In this document: in pieces, positions 55,293 to 64,000 of the stretch
Layout of the letters: every line of letters begins with the position of its first letter
Position numbering within the stretch: position 1 is the first letter of the stretch
NCBI RefSeq assembly: GCF_022984075.1
Contig: NZ_JALAAD010000001.1
Span: 1 to 64,000 of the forward strand
DNA: 64,000 bases
Direction: 5' to 3'
Source: Synechococcus sp. C9
GTDB lineage: Bacteria > Cyanobacteriota > Cyanobacteriia > Gloeomargaritales > Gloeomargaritaceae
Translations under genes and position numbers: made by a program
Notes under the pieces: model-generated
Seen by the model: the letters and a program-made list of their open reading frames with translations, nothing else
Told to the model about the DNA's origin: nothing
Database searches by the model: none

Positions 55293-56906
55293 TTACTCGG
55301 AGTCACTACCCGGTTCAACGCATTGAACGTTCAAGGCAAAGGAACGCTTATTAAGATCGTCACTCATTACATAAACTTTAATATCCTCGTAATCCCATAT
55401 CATTGTAGCCATACCAAATCCCTCTGTTCTGGCAACACTTGGGGGTTTACCAATGATTGCTTCAATTTCGCCTACAGTTACCCCTTCCCCATACCGCTTT
55501 AAGATGGCGCTACAGCGAGATAAAGTGGGGTTGGTTTCACTATCTTTATTACCAAAATTAAATTCCCCTAGTTGAGGTATTCCCCCGATAACTATACCCA
55601 AAATCATACCTAAAAGACTCAATCCCAATACTAGTTTTGCTAGACCACGAAATCGGGCAAAACTCATATCTTCATACTCTTCTGATGTCCCCAAACCACG
55701 GACAACTGAACGACCAATACTGCCAATAATCACTCCGGCGATTCCCCCAACCCACGCAACAGCTATCCAGGGCATGAGCAACAGAGTTATGAAATAGATA
55801 ATTATGGCTGGAATTATGGCAACTATAAATATGATCATGTGAATAAATAAAGCTTTTAGACTGACACGCCCCAGAACTAGAAATTGGACTTCATTACAGA
55901 TGCTTAGGTACCAACCACCCAAGAGCGTGAATATAAAGAAAATCGTACCTAAAATGTCAATTGAAAATGTTACAGCTCGACCGACATAGGTAACCACAAC
56001 AGTTAGGATAATTAAACCTAGTAAAGTAAAAATTTTGGTTGCAGGATGAGCTATCGGTTCACTAACCGCTTTGCTAGGAAACGGCATTGTGGCTCCATGT
56101 GAACTATGGCTACTGTCAGCAGTTGGCTGACTCCGTCCCCCCGAGGTCGTTCTCGCTTGCCGTTCGGCTAAACGGGCTTCCCGCTCCTGTCTGGCACGTT
56201 CTTTTGCCGCTTCCTTCGCCGCCTTGATCACCCCCCGCACCGTCTCTAGCGTGGTCTCCGGGTGGGCACAATAACGACTCAGCCAAATCGCCATATTGCG
56301 GGTTTCTTCATCCCCAAAGTTCCGCACTTTGCCCAACCACGCCCGCATTTCCTCCGACCAATTCGCTGTATTGACCCCATCGGGATTGCGTAAAAAAGTG
56401 CTGAATTGCTCTAAAATCAGTTGCTTCTCTGAGTCCAGAAAATGATCAAAATCCCGGAGTAATTCTGCCAGGGCAATTTTGGGGCTGGGTAGGTCAGCCG
56501 TTAATAACGCCCGGTTGCGGGTAAAACAGTATTTGGCAAGGTTAAACGGTTCGGGTTCGCTGGGGGCAGGGGTATCGGCAACTGCGGTTAAAAAAGGATT
56601 TTCGCTACTGCTAACTGGGGTGGGGGCAGTCGGTGCCGGTGCGACGATGTCTAAACTGGTTTCGTATTCTAATTCTTCTTGCCCGTACACCCGTCCGTAA
56701 ACGGCGACATATTGCATCTCTGGAATGCCGATTTGCCCCAATAATTCAGCGATGCGCTGGCTCAGGGCGGGATAATCCGGCGGGAGTTGGGTGCGGTTAA
56801 TCACCACCTGCACGTAGGGGACAGCAAAGGCAACTTGTAGGACTAAACTGCTGTCATTCAAACTGGCTTCTAACTTTCGAGTCAGGGTGGCTTCGTCCAT
56901 AACCAA
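55293..56906 (-). CDS. multi-domain membrane protein with SmpA/OmlA-like C-terminus
   Basis: A 537-residue protein. The N-terminal ~80 residues form a small alpha/beta unit (LQVAFAVPYVQVVINRTQLP); residues ~120-220 are helical (FSTFLRNPDGVNTANWSEEM); a charged coiled stretch (KAAKEAAKERARQERE) follows. About five hydrophobic segments span ~290-455. The end, AILKRYGEGVTVGEIEAIIG and KPPSVAR, is like the SmpA/OmlA or BLIP-like fold. The whole is not a family I can name. Its promoter side faces the AT-rich gap. Confidence 0.65.
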   Translation of the reverse strand: MVMDEATLTRKLEASLNDSSLVLQVAFAVPYVQVVINRTQLPPDYPALSQRIAELLGQIGIPEMQYVAVYGRVYGQEELEYETSLDIVAPAPTAPTPVSSSENPFLTAVADTPAPSEPEPFNLAKYCFTRNRALLTADLPSPKIALAELLRDFDHFLDSEKQLILEQFSTFLRNPDGVNTANWSEEMRAWLGKVRNFGDEETRNMAIWLSRYCAHPETTLETVRGVIKAAKEAAKERARQEREARLAERQARTTSGGRSQPTADSSHSSHGATMPFPSKAVSEPIAHPATKIFTLLGLIILTVVVTYVGRAVTFSIDILGTIFFIFTLLGGWYLSICNEVQFLVLGRVSLKALFIHMIIFIVAIIPAIIIYFITLLLMPWIAVAWVGGIAGVIIGSIGRSVVRGLGTSEEYEDMSFARFRGLAKLVLGLSLLGMILGIVIGGIPQLGEFNFGNKDSETNPTLSRCSAILKRYGEGVTVGEIEAIIGKPPSVARTEGFGMATMIWDYEDIKVYVMSDDLNKRSFALNVQCVEPGSDSE

Positions 56907-57449
56907 TCCTTAATGTTTGCTCTTGGGTAAGCGATTAAATTAGCGTTTTGTTGGACTAGGTCTTGTTGCCTTGATTTTAGATGGGATGATTGAGAAATGT
57001 CAACGAAAATTTGGTTTTATTTTAGGATTAAAACCCGATAATTAATTATTAAATAATCCACTTTTGATCTGATCCCAAAATGACCTTTGCAACTATTGAA
57101 ACCTAATCTCAAGGGAATGAATTGCCTGGTTTGCTCTTTGCCCAATCTGCTATGGGCTATGCACAAGCGACGGTTTCCCTGCCTAGAGTGCTGAATTTCC
57201 CCACGTCACAGGCGGATTCCTGGGAGTTACCCCTTGACTAAAACATGGTTGAGTATAGTTACAATTTAATATTATTAATACAAGCTTTAATTTGCTAACC
57301 GCAAGCCTTAATTTAATAAGGCTATACAATAATTATCTTAAATTAAGCAAAAATTTTAGTGGGTTAGATTTTAGCTTTATTAGCGTTTGATTTACGTTGA
57401 TTGGTTTTGGGAATATACTGGGGGCAGTTGTTTATAGTTGGGTATTGTT
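56907..57449. other. 543-base AT-rich gap, nothing recognised
   Basis: No gene, repeat-family member or tRNA is visible. The part 57240-57340 is rich in short A/T repeats around AATTTAATA and TTAAATTAAG. Promoters for the two divergent neighbours must lie here. A small RNA cannot be excluded. Confidence 0.5.
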
Positions 57450-57821
57450 ATGGCTAAAGATGAGTCACGGCGGTTGCGTCCGGCTCTGTTGCAGGCGGAT
57501 CAGGAGGTGTTGGCGGCATTGTTGGCATTTCCCGATTACACCCCGAGCAACCCGGAGTGTCGGCGGGAGGTGTTGATGGAGGCGTTGCAGACCATGCAGG
57601 CGAAGCAGTCTTTGGAGGTGCAGACGTTGGCGGCGGCGAAGGCGGCACGGGATGAGGCAAATAGCAGTGAGTGGCGGTTTCACAATTTGATTTTGGCGGC
57701 AAAGGAGCAGGTGATTGCCCAGTATGGGCGGGATTCGGCGCAGGTGCAGGCGTTGGGTTTGCGGCGGAAGTCGGAGTATCGGGGGCGGACACGGCGCAAG
57801 GGCAATTCAGCGGCAACGTAG
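57450..57821 (+). CDS. conserved-type hypothetical protein
   Basis: A 123-residue soluble, helical protein: RPALLQADQEVLAALLAFPD, YTPSNPECRREVLMEALQTM, then AAAKAARDEANSSEWRFHNL and ending VQALGLRRKSEYRGRTRRK. The two-helix repeat plus final DSxxVQALGLKxKSEY is a pattern I associate with short uncharacterised proteins in several bacterial phyla. ATG at 57450 preferred. Function unknown. Confidence 0.65.
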   Translation: MAKDESRRLRPALLQADQEVLAALLAFPDYTPSNPECRREVLMEALQTMQAKQSLEVQTLAAAKAARDEANSSEWRFHNLILAAKEQVIAQYGRDSAQVQALGLRRKSEYRGRTRRKGNSAAT

Positions 57822-57863
57822 GTGATGTATAGTGATTAACCAGACGGCAACCGGGGGGCGAAG

Positions 57864-59237
57864 GTGCGTCAACGGCGGCTAGGACAGCCTTTAGACCGGG
57901 CGGCGTGGTTGGTGTTGGCAATCTTGGGTATCCTCATCGCCCTGTTGTTGGGTGGGGGGGATCATTCCCGTCCCCGGGTGCAACAGTTTTCCTGGCAGGA
58001 ACGGGTGGTGGGGGCGCAGGATCAGGCGTTTTTGTTGACGTTTAACCGCCCGATGGATACCCGCACGGTGGAACAGCATTTACGCATTACGCCGGGTCTG
58101 CCGGGGAAGGTGAGTTGGGCGGGTCGCCGCTTGGCTTATACCCTGTTGGAGCCGATTCCCTATGGGCGAGAGTACCAGGTTGAACTGACGGAAGCAAAGG
58201 ATAAGTACGGGCGGGGGGAGCGGATCGAGCCGTTTCAGGGGCGGTTTGCCACCCGGGACCAGGGGTTTATTTATGTGGGCACTCAGGGGGAGGAAACGGG
58301 CAGACTGGTACTGCACAATTTCACCCAGGGGACGCATCAGGTGTTGACCCCGGCGGATTTGATCGTTTTGGATGCCCAGCCCTTGCCCCAGGCGGATCGG
58401 GTGGTGTTTAGTGCCCAACGGCGGGATGACCCTCTGGCGGGTACGGAATTGTACACGGTGACGACGGGGTTGCAGTACGCTACGCCCAATGGCACGCCTC
58501 CCCGACAGGCGGCAGGACGGGTGGAAACTCTGTTGGCGAGTGAGGGGTTTCAGAATTTGAAATTTGACCTGGCTCCCAGCGGGGATAAGTTGGTGGTGGC
58601 ACGGGCGAGTTTGCACAATTCGGCGCAGTCAGGGCTGTGGCAGGTGGAGTTGGGGGGCAGACGGCAGGCGTTGCATCTGGCGTTGGGTGGGGATTTTCGA
58701 GTGACCCCGGATGGGCAAAACCTGGTGATGGCCCAGGGGGAGGGGTTGGCGCTATTGCCCCTGCAACCGGAGGCGAAACCCTTGGATTTTTTGCCGAAGT
58801 TTGGGCAGTTGTTGGAGTTTGACCGGCTGGGCACCCGGGCGTTGATGGTGAAATTCAACAGCGATTTTACCCGTTCCCTGTTTTTGGTGGGGGGGGCGGG
58901 GGAGCAGGAATTATTGCGCCTGCGGGGTTCTTTGCTGAGTGCCAGTTTTGACCCCCGACGACCGTGGGTGTATGTGATTGCTACCGAGGCGGGGGAGGCG
59001 AATAATTACCAGGAACTGCCCTATTTGGCGGCGATTGCCTTGCCCACCAAGCAGGTTCTGCCCCTGGTGCAGTTTGACGACCCGGCTGTCCCCCACATGG
59101 CGCTGGCTCCCGATGGGCGGAATTTATTGTTGGAGGTGAATGGGCATCTGTGGCGGTTCCCCTTGGGGGCGAATCCGATTGCCCAACTGCCGGAGGACTT
59201 GGGGTTGTGGGGGCGGCAACCCCGCTGGTTACCCTGA
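57864..59237 (+). CDS. membrane-anchored Ig-like/beta-propeller protein
   Basis: A 457-residue protein with a GTG start. One N-terminal membrane segment (AAWLVLAILGILIALLLG), an Ig-like domain of the Big_5 type near 45-135 (FNRPMDTRTVEQHLRITPGL, YTLLEPIPYGREYQVEL), then TolB/WD40-like beta-propeller blades with recurring LAPSGDKLVVA, VTPDGQNLVMA and LAPDGRNLLLE. Probably a periplasmic protein; the partner is unknown. Confidence 0.7.
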   Translation: MRQRRLGQPLDRAAWLVLAILGILIALLLGGGDHSRPRVQQFSWQERVVGAQDQAFLLTFNRPMDTRTVEQHLRITPGLPGKVSWAGRRLAYTLLEPIPYGREYQVELTEAKDKYGRGERIEPFQGRFATRDQGFIYVGTQGEETGRLVLHNFTQGTHQVLTPADLIVLDAQPLPQADRVVFSAQRRDDPLAGTELYTVTTGLQYATPNGTPPRQAAGRVETLLASEGFQNLKFDLAPSGDKLVVARASLHNSAQSGLWQVELGGRRQALHLALGGDFRVTPDGQNLVMAQGEGLALLPLQPEAKPLDFLPKFGQLLEFDRLGTRALMVKFNSDFTRSLFLVGGAGEQELLRLRGSLLSASFDPRRPWVYVIATEAGEANNYQELPYLAAIALPTKQVLPLVQFDDPAVPHMALAPDGRNLLLEVNGHLWRFPLGANPIAQLPEDLGLWGRQPRWLP

Positions 59238-59284
59238 GCCTTATGATGGAGGCGGTAATCGGTAATCCTCTGAGGTGGCAAGGC

Positions 59285-60130
59285 ATGGGGCGTTGGTGGC
59301 TGGGCATCGGCGGGATTATATGGTTATTAGTCGCCTGTGCGCCGGTGGATTCCTCGTCCCGGTTGGTGGTGGCGGGCTTCAATGTGGAATCCGGGAGTGC
59401 TGATGCCAGGGTGATTGCCCAAAAACACATCCAGCCCCACCGCAACCAGGTGGATATTTGGGGGTTTGCCGAGGTGGAGAGCAACGATTGGATGGAGAAA
59501 TTTCGGCAGGCGATGCAGTCCGGGTGGGGGTCGGATTACCGCTGGTTGCTGGGGCGTTCCGGGGGCAAAGACCGCTTGGGGGTGGTCTATAATGCCCGGC
59601 GGTTGACCTATCTGCGCCATGAGGAATTGGATCAGATCAACCTACGGGGGAGGCTCCGTTCCCCCTTGGTGGTGGAGTTTCGGTTTGAACCCACAGGACA
59701 ACGGTTTTTGTTTATGGTCAATCACCTGCGCCGGGGGGATGCGCAAACTGCCCAAGAGCGGCATCGGCAGGCGCAACTGCTGAATGAATGGGCACGCACC
59801 CAGGATTTACCGATCATTGCGGTGGGGGATTACAACCTGGACTGGGATATTGACAGTCGGGGCGGCAAACGGGACCGGGGGTTTGATTTATTGACCCAGG
59901 ATGATGTGTTTCGCTGGGTGCAACCGGAGGTTTTGGTGGACACCCAATGCAGTCCAGAATTTAATTCGGTTTTGGATTTTGTGTTTGTGGCGGGTGAAGC
60001 GAAAAACTGGTCTGCCGCCAGTGACATTCTCTATCCAGAACCGGAATACTGTAGCCCAGCCAACCACCCGACCTATAGCGACCACCGACCGGTGCGGGCG
60101 GTGTTTGAACTGGTGGTGGGACAACCCTGA
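59285..60130 (+). CDS. lipoprotein of the endonuclease/exonuclease/phosphatase fold
   Basis: The signal GRWWLGIGGIIWLLVAC ends in a lipobox (LVAC), so the protein is a membrane-anchored lipoprotein. Catalytic-fold motifs: FNVESGSA, GFAEVES (metal-binding E), MVNHLRRGD, VGDYNLDWD and the terminal SDHRPV. EEP enzymes cut phosphodiesters of nucleic acids or lipids; the exported form suggests use of external DNA or phospholipid, which is inference. Start chosen for the lipoprotein signal; ATG 59243 is possible. Confidence 0.8.
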   Translation: MGRWWLGIGGIIWLLVACAPVDSSSRLVVAGFNVESGSADARVIAQKHIQPHRNQVDIWGFAEVESNDWMEKFRQAMQSGWGSDYRWLLGRSGGKDRLGVVYNARRLTYLRHEELDQINLRGRLRSPLVVEFRFEPTGQRFLFMVNHLRRGDAQTAQERHRQAQLLNEWARTQDLPIIAVGDYNLDWDIDSRGGKRDRGFDLLTQDDVFRWVQPEVLVDTQCSPEFNSVLDFVFVAGEAKNWSAASDILYPEPEYCSPANHPTYSDHRPVRAVFELVVGQP

Positions 60131-60202
60131 GAAAAATGCCCCCCCCGGCAACCCAGACCCGATTTCTGCGTCTAAACTGGATACTAAGCATACGCCACGA
60201 CT

Positions 60203-61165
60203 ATGAAAGCTTCCACATTTCTGTTGCCTCTGCTGGGTTTGACGTTGGCTACCGCCACCCCGGTAATCTCAGTTTCCCCCAGTTGGGCGCAAACCCGCTT
60301 CCAGGGGGATGAGCAGGTCAGCATCCAGGTGTATCAAAAGGCCAGCCCTGCCGTTGTCACCATTCGGGCGGGGAATGGCAACGGTTCGGGGAGCATCATC
60401 AGCCCCGATGGGTTGGTACTGACCGGGGAACACGTCGTCAGCGGCTTTCGCACGGTACAAGTGATCACGCAGACCGGTGTCCGCTACAATGCCCGGGTGA
60501 TTGCCACCGACCGGCAGAGGGATTTAGCCCTCCTGCGTCTGGAGAATGTCCAAGGCCGTTTACCCACCCTGCCCTTGGCGAGTCGGGAGGGGATTCAGGT
60601 GGGGCAGAGAGTATTTGCCATCGGCAGTCCCTTTGGTCTGTCCGGCACCTACACCACCGGCATTCTCAGCCGGATCGCTCCCAATGGGGATTTGCAAACG
60701 GATGCGGCGATTAATCCGGGCAACTCCGGCGGTCCCCTGCTCAATTCCCGGGGGGAGTTGATTGGGGTCAATCGGGCGATTTTGAGTCCCGGCAGTGTGG
60801 GTGGCAATATCGGCATTGGGTTTGCCACCAGCATCCTGAATGCCCAGGCATTTATCGCCCAAAACCGCAATAATCCCGGCCCGGCGGTGGCCAGCCGACC
60901 GGAAGCCCGCCCCAATCTCCCCAATGCCCAGGGGGTGCGCTTGGGGGTGGCTCTGGACCCGGAAACCCTGACCGTGCGGGATGTGGAACCCAACTCTCCG
61001 GCAGAGGCGATTGGTCTGCGCCCGGGGGACCGTTTGCTGGCGGTGAATGGCTGGCCCCTGGAGAACCCGGAAGAATTGCGGGCGTTTCTTGATCGCCGAC
61101 CCAGGGCGATGGTGCTGACCGTGGCCCGGCGGGGACGGGTGGCAAACGTACTGGTGCGGTTTTAG
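60203..61165 (+). CDS. htrA: HtrA/Deg-type serine protease with one PDZ domain
   Basis: Secreted serine protease: signal peptide to SWAQ near residue 30. The triad is H in LVLTGEHVVSG, D in RQRDLALLRL and S in NPGNSGGPLL. One PDZ domain (VRDVEPNSPAEAIGLRPGDR) at the end. TGEHVV replaces the common TNxHVV around the histidine, and the protein is short (320 residues). Probably periplasmic quality control. Confidence 0.9.
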   Translation: MKASTFLLPLLGLTLATATPVISVSPSWAQTRFQGDEQVSIQVYQKASPAVVTIRAGNGNGSGSIISPDGLVLTGEHVVSGFRTVQVITQTGVRYNARVIATDRQRDLALLRLENVQGRLPTLPLASREGIQVGQRVFAIGSPFGLSGTYTTGILSRIAPNGDLQTDAAINPGNSGGPLLNSRGELIGVNRAILSPGSVGGNIGIGFATSILNAQAFIAQNRNNPGPAVASRPEARPNLPNAQGVRLGVALDPETLTVRDVEPNSPAEAIGLRPGDRLLAVNGWPLENPEELRAFLDRRPRAMVLTVARRGRVANVLVRF

Positions 61166-61168
61166 GTG

Positions 61169-62566
61169 ATGCAGGCGACCCCGATCCGGGAACTACTCCA
61201 CCAGACCGCCCCGGATACCCCGGTGTTGGCTCAGGGCTGGGTGCGTACCCGCCGGGAGTTGAAGGAGCTATGTTTCCTGGAACTCAACGATGGCAGTTGT
61301 CTGGCCAATTTACAGATTCTCGTCCCCAGGGAATCGCCCGCCTATGACCTGGCCGCTGGCTTGCACACGGGGGCGGCCATTGGGGTGACAGGGCTGTTGG
61401 TCGCTTCTCCCGCCCAAGGGCAACGGGTCGAATTGCAGGCGCAAGCGATTACCCTGTACGGAGATGCGGACCCGGACAGCTATCCCCTGCAAAAGAAACG
61501 CCATTCCTTTGAGTTTTTACGCACGATTGCCCATTTGCGCCCCCGCACCAATACTTTTGGGGCCGTCCTGCGGATTCGCAACCACTGTGCGGTCGCCATC
61601 CATCGGTTTTTCCAGGAGCGGGGATTTGTGTGGGCGCACACCCCTATTTTGACCGCCAGCGACTGTGAGGGGGCGGGGGAATTGTTTACCGTCACCCAGT
61701 TTGACCTGCGTCACCCCAACCGCATTCCCCAAAATCCGCAGGGGGAGGGGGATTTTTCCCAGGACTTTTTTGGTCGTCCGGCCTATCTCACGGTCAGCGG
61801 TCAATTGGAGGCGGAAATCCTGGCGACCGCCCTGACCAAGGTTTATACCTTTGGGCCAACCTTTCGGGCGGAAAACTCGAATACATCCCGGCATTTGGCG
61901 GAATTTTGGATGATTGAGCCGGAGATGGCTTTTTGCGATTTGCAGGGGGATATGGATTTGGCGGAAGCCTTTTTGCAATATGTATTTCGTTATGTTTTGG
62001 AACAGGGGATCAGCGACCTGGAATTTTTCCAACAACGGATTGATAGCACGGTTTTGGACACGGCACAGAATATCATCCAACAACCCTTTGCCCGGTTGAG
62101 CTATACGGAAGCGATTGAGCAATTACAAAAATCAGGAAAATCTTTTGAGTATCCGGTAAAATGGGGGATGGATTTACAATCAGAACATGAGCGATATTTG
62201 GCGGAAGAATTGTACAAAAAACCGGTGATTGTGTATAACTATCCGATGGAAATCAAAGCCTTTTATATGCGGTTGAATGAGGATGAAAAAACCGTTGCCG
62301 CTATGGATGTTTTGGTTCCCAGGGTTGGGGAATTGATTGGGGGTTCCCAACGGGAAGAACGCTACGATGTATTATTAAAACGGTTAGAAAATCAGGGTTT
62401 AGACCCCCAGACCTATTGGTGGTATTTGGATTTACGCCGTTATGGTACGGTGCCCCATGCGGGCTTTGGTTTGGGGTTTGAGCGGTTGATTCAATTTATG
62501 ACGGGGATGGGTAATATTCGGGATGTGATTCCCTTCCCTCGCACGCCGGATGGGATTGATTTTTAG
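61169..62566 (+). CDS. asnS: asparaginyl-tRNA synthetase
   Basis: Class IIb synthetase. The N-terminal OB fold has [20 protein letters not shown]; motif 2 is [20 protein letters not shown]; motif 3 is [30 protein letters not shown] distinguishes AsnRS from AspRS. 465 residues, normal. ATG at 61169 is three bases after the htrA stop; an in-frame GTG directly precedes it. Confidence 0.96.
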   Translation: MQATPIRELLHQTAPDTPVLAQGWVRTRRELKELCFLELNDGSCLANLQILVPRESPAYDLAAGLHTGAAIGVTGLLVASPAQGQRVELQAQAITLYGDADPDSYPLQKKRHSFEFLRTIAHLRPRTNTFGAVLRIRNHCAVAIHRFFQERGFVWAHTPILTASDCEGAGELFTVTQFDLRHPNRIPQNPQGEGDFSQDFFGRPAYLTVSGQLEAEILATALTKVYTFGPTFRAENSNTSRHLAEFWMIEPEMAFCDLQGDMDLAEAFLQYVFRYVLEQGISDLEFFQQRIDSTVLDTAQNIIQQPFARLSYTEAIEQLQKSGKSFEYPVKWGMDLQSEHERYLAEELYKKPVIVYNYPMEIKAFYMRLNEDEKTVAAMDVLVPRVGELIGGSQREERYDVLLKRLENQGLDPQTYWWYLDLRRYGTVPHAGFGLGFERLIQFMTGMGNIRDVIPFPRTPDGIDF

Positions 62567-62577
62567 CAGGTTTTTAA

Positions 62578-63654
62578 TTAATCCGTGGTCAAGGCTAAAA
62601 CGGACACTCGCGCCGCCACCCGCCCCGCCAGTTCCCGCAGAGCCACCGCTGAGGCTAATTCCGGTTGGGCAACCACCACTGGCATTCCCGCATCCCCCCC
62701 CGTGCGTACCGGCAGTTCCAGGGGAATTTGCCCCAACAGGGGTACCCCCAAACTTTGTGCCAACTGGGTGCCGCCGCCTTCCCCAAAAATGGCATAGCGT
62801 CGCTCCGGGGCATCGGGCGGGATAAAGTAGCTCATGTTTTCCACCACCCCCAGGATGGGTACCCCCAACTGGCGGAACATTTCCAACCCCCGGCGGGCAT
62901 CGGCGACCGATACGGTTTGGGGTGTCGTGACAATGACTGCCCCCGCCATCGGCACCGCCTGCGCCAAGGTCAACTGGGCATCCCCGGTACCGGGGGGTAA
63001 ATCCACCAGCAAGTAATCCAATTCCCCCCACTGCACCTGGTAAAGGAATTGGCGAATCACCCCGTTGAGCATCGGTCCCCGCCAAATGATGGGTTGCGCC
63101 GGAGTGACCAAAAAAGCCATAGACACCAGCTTGACCCCATGATTTTCCGCCGGGGTGAGTACCTCCCCCTGGGGACTGTCCGCCACCACCAGCCGCTGTT
63201 GACTGACGCCCAACATGAGCGGGTCATTGGGACCATAAATATCCGCATCCAATAACCCCACCCTCGCCCCGGTTTGCGCCAAGGCTACCGCCACATTCAC
63301 CGCCACAGTGCTTTTGCCGACCCCGCCCTTACCGCTGGCAATCGCCACGATATTCCGTACCCCCGGTACCCCCTGGCGCTGGGGAAGGGACTTTTGCTGG
63401 GGGGTTTCCGCCGTCGTGACAATTTCCACCTGCTTGATCCCCGGCAAGCTCAAGACTGCCTGACGACAGTCATCCTCGATCAATTGGCGCAGGGGACACG
63501 CTGGGGTGGTCAAAACCAGATTAAACGACACCCGCCCCGCCTGTATCTGCACCTGGCGGATCATATTCAGTTCCACCAAACTCCGGCGCAGTTCCGGGTC
63601 TTGCACCGGGCGCAACACATCCAACACCTGCTGGGGGGTGACCGTCTGGCTCAT
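62578..63654 (-). CDS. mrp: Mrp/ApbC-type iron-sulfur cluster carrier ATPase
   Basis: P-loop scaffold that delivers Fe-S clusters. An N-terminal MIP18-like domain (VLDVLRPVQDPELRRSLVEL) is fused to the NTPase with the deviant Walker A ASGKGGVGKSTVAVN, LLDADIYGP and LVDLPPGTGDAQL. 358 residues from the ATG at 63654. The C-terminal CxxC of many Mrp proteins is absent (ENMSYFIPPD stands in its place). Convergent with asnS. Confidence 0.92.
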   Translation of the reverse strand: MSQTVTPQQVLDVLRPVQDPELRRSLVELNMIRQVQIQAGRVSFNLVLTTPACPLRQLIEDDCRQAVLSLPGIKQVEIVTTAETPQQKSLPQRQGVPGVRNIVAIASGKGGVGKSTVAVNVAVALAQTGARVGLLDADIYGPNDPLMLGVSQQRLVVADSPQGEVLTPAENHGVKLVSMAFLVTPAQPIIWRGPMLNGVIRQFLYQVQWGELDYLLVDLPPGTGDAQLTLAQAVPMAGAVIVTTPQTVSVADARRGLEMFRQLGVPILGVVENMSYFIPPDAPERRYAIFGEGGGTQLAQSLGVPLLGQIPLELPVRTGGDAGMPVVVAQPELASAVALRELAGRVAARVSVLALTTD

Positions 63655-63691
63655 AAAGTTCTCTCGTTCTCTCTCCATTGGGCATGGTAAC

Positions 63692-64000
63692 TCACTTATC
63701 CCGTCGGTGCAGGCTAAATTGGGCACGGGCTTGTACCACCGGGTCACTATCCTGGGTGAAATGTTGCAGCAGGGCATCCAAACGAGGGCGCAAAGGTGCA
63801 GGTACATTCCCCGATTGCCACCACAATTCCACAGCCACAATCACCGCATACCGAATCCCCCAGTCCCCATCCCGGCTCACTGCCTCTAGGGTCTGTAGCA
63901 CCTGGGTTTGCGCCGCCTCCGGTTGGGGGAGACTATCCCAAACCATGCTCCCCAATCCCCGCAAAGCCGCCCGCCGTACACTGGGGGCAAAATCCGCACG
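63692..64000 (-). CDS. HEAT-repeat protein, phycobilisome-lyase type (5' end outside window)
   Basis: The frame is open to the window edge, so the N-terminus is missing. The visible ~102 residues hold HEAT-like helices: SVRRAALRGLGSMVW, ETC-type GDWGIRYAVIVAVELWW, and SDPVVQARAQFSLHR. The DGxWGxRYAxIVALE pattern is typical of CpcE/CpcF/NblB-type phycobilin lyases and related proteins. Exact subtype cannot be fixed. Confidence 0.6.
   Translation of the reverse strand, partial: RADFAPSVRRAALRGLGSMVWDSLPQPEAAQTQVLQTLEAVSRDGDWGIRYAVIVAVELWWQSGNVPAPLRPRLDALLQHFTQDSDPVVQARAQFSLHRRDK

Overview
The window is cyanobacterial chromosome. Markers are psaC (photosystem I), a CpcT/CpeT-type phycobiliprotein lyase, a CRR6-type NDH-1 assembly factor, a cyanobacterial RNase E ending in an arginine run, and a phycobilisome-lyase-type HEAT protein at the right edge. 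Core genes are moderately GC-rich and tightly packed, with many 1-26 base overlaps. The genus cannot be fixed from the sequence alone; a small unicellular lineage is plausible.

Layout. 0-5.3 kb: squalene-hopene cyclase and squalene synthase (hopanoid pathway), then ribF and rlmN. 5.3-7.1 kb: an accessory patch with overlapping DUF4160/DUF2442 genes and a duplicated gene remnant. 7.1-14.5 kb: pentapeptide protein, rsmE, pepF, a GAF sensor with a decayed kinase end, and a GT39-type glycosyltransferase. 14.8-24.3 kb: an acetolactate decarboxylase with a ribbon-helix-helix-like head, surE back to back with a CAP protein, a Ycf52-like GNAT, rne, recO, an MFS carrier and a membrane-anchored nuclease-like protein. 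24.3-31.8 kb: exported MnSOD, psaC, clpC, cpcT, ygfZ and sbcD. 31.8-39.9 kb: repeats, a tnpB relic with its IS605-type end, amt with an NtcA site, crr6, an intact IS4-type element (16-bp inverted repeats, 9-bp target duplication), map, CIRCE-controlled solo groEL and tRNA-Lys(CTT). 57.4-64 kb: ordinary genes, including an HtrA-like protease, asnS and an Mrp ATPase.

The striking part is 39.9-55.0 kb, an island on the minus strand directly downstream of tRNA-Lys. Its backbone is an SNF2-type helicase with a DUF3883 nuclease-like end, a DUF1156 adenine-specific methyltransferase and a Swt1-HEPN/DUF499 ATPase. This gene set is known from defence islands. Three toxin-antitoxin modules (MNT/HEPN, HicBA, VapBC-like) sit between helicase and methyltransferase. 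Each is preceded by a helicase 3' end and followed by a methyltransferase 5' end, and the two inner junctions carry the same chimeric scar. The slot therefore looks like a stacked array of TA cassettes. In addition, an 84-bp palindromic element is inserted in frame in both the methyltransferase and the helicase, and a DUF559 (Vsr-like) nuclease domain bounded by related repeats is embedded in frame in the methyltransferase. Three Uma2 genes, two of them recent duplicates, lie between methyltransferase and DUF499.

A 90-120 bp MITE-like repeat with perfect 13-bp terminal inverted repeats (TATAGCAATCCTA) recurs at least eight times, in several size forms, and truncates one gene in the island.
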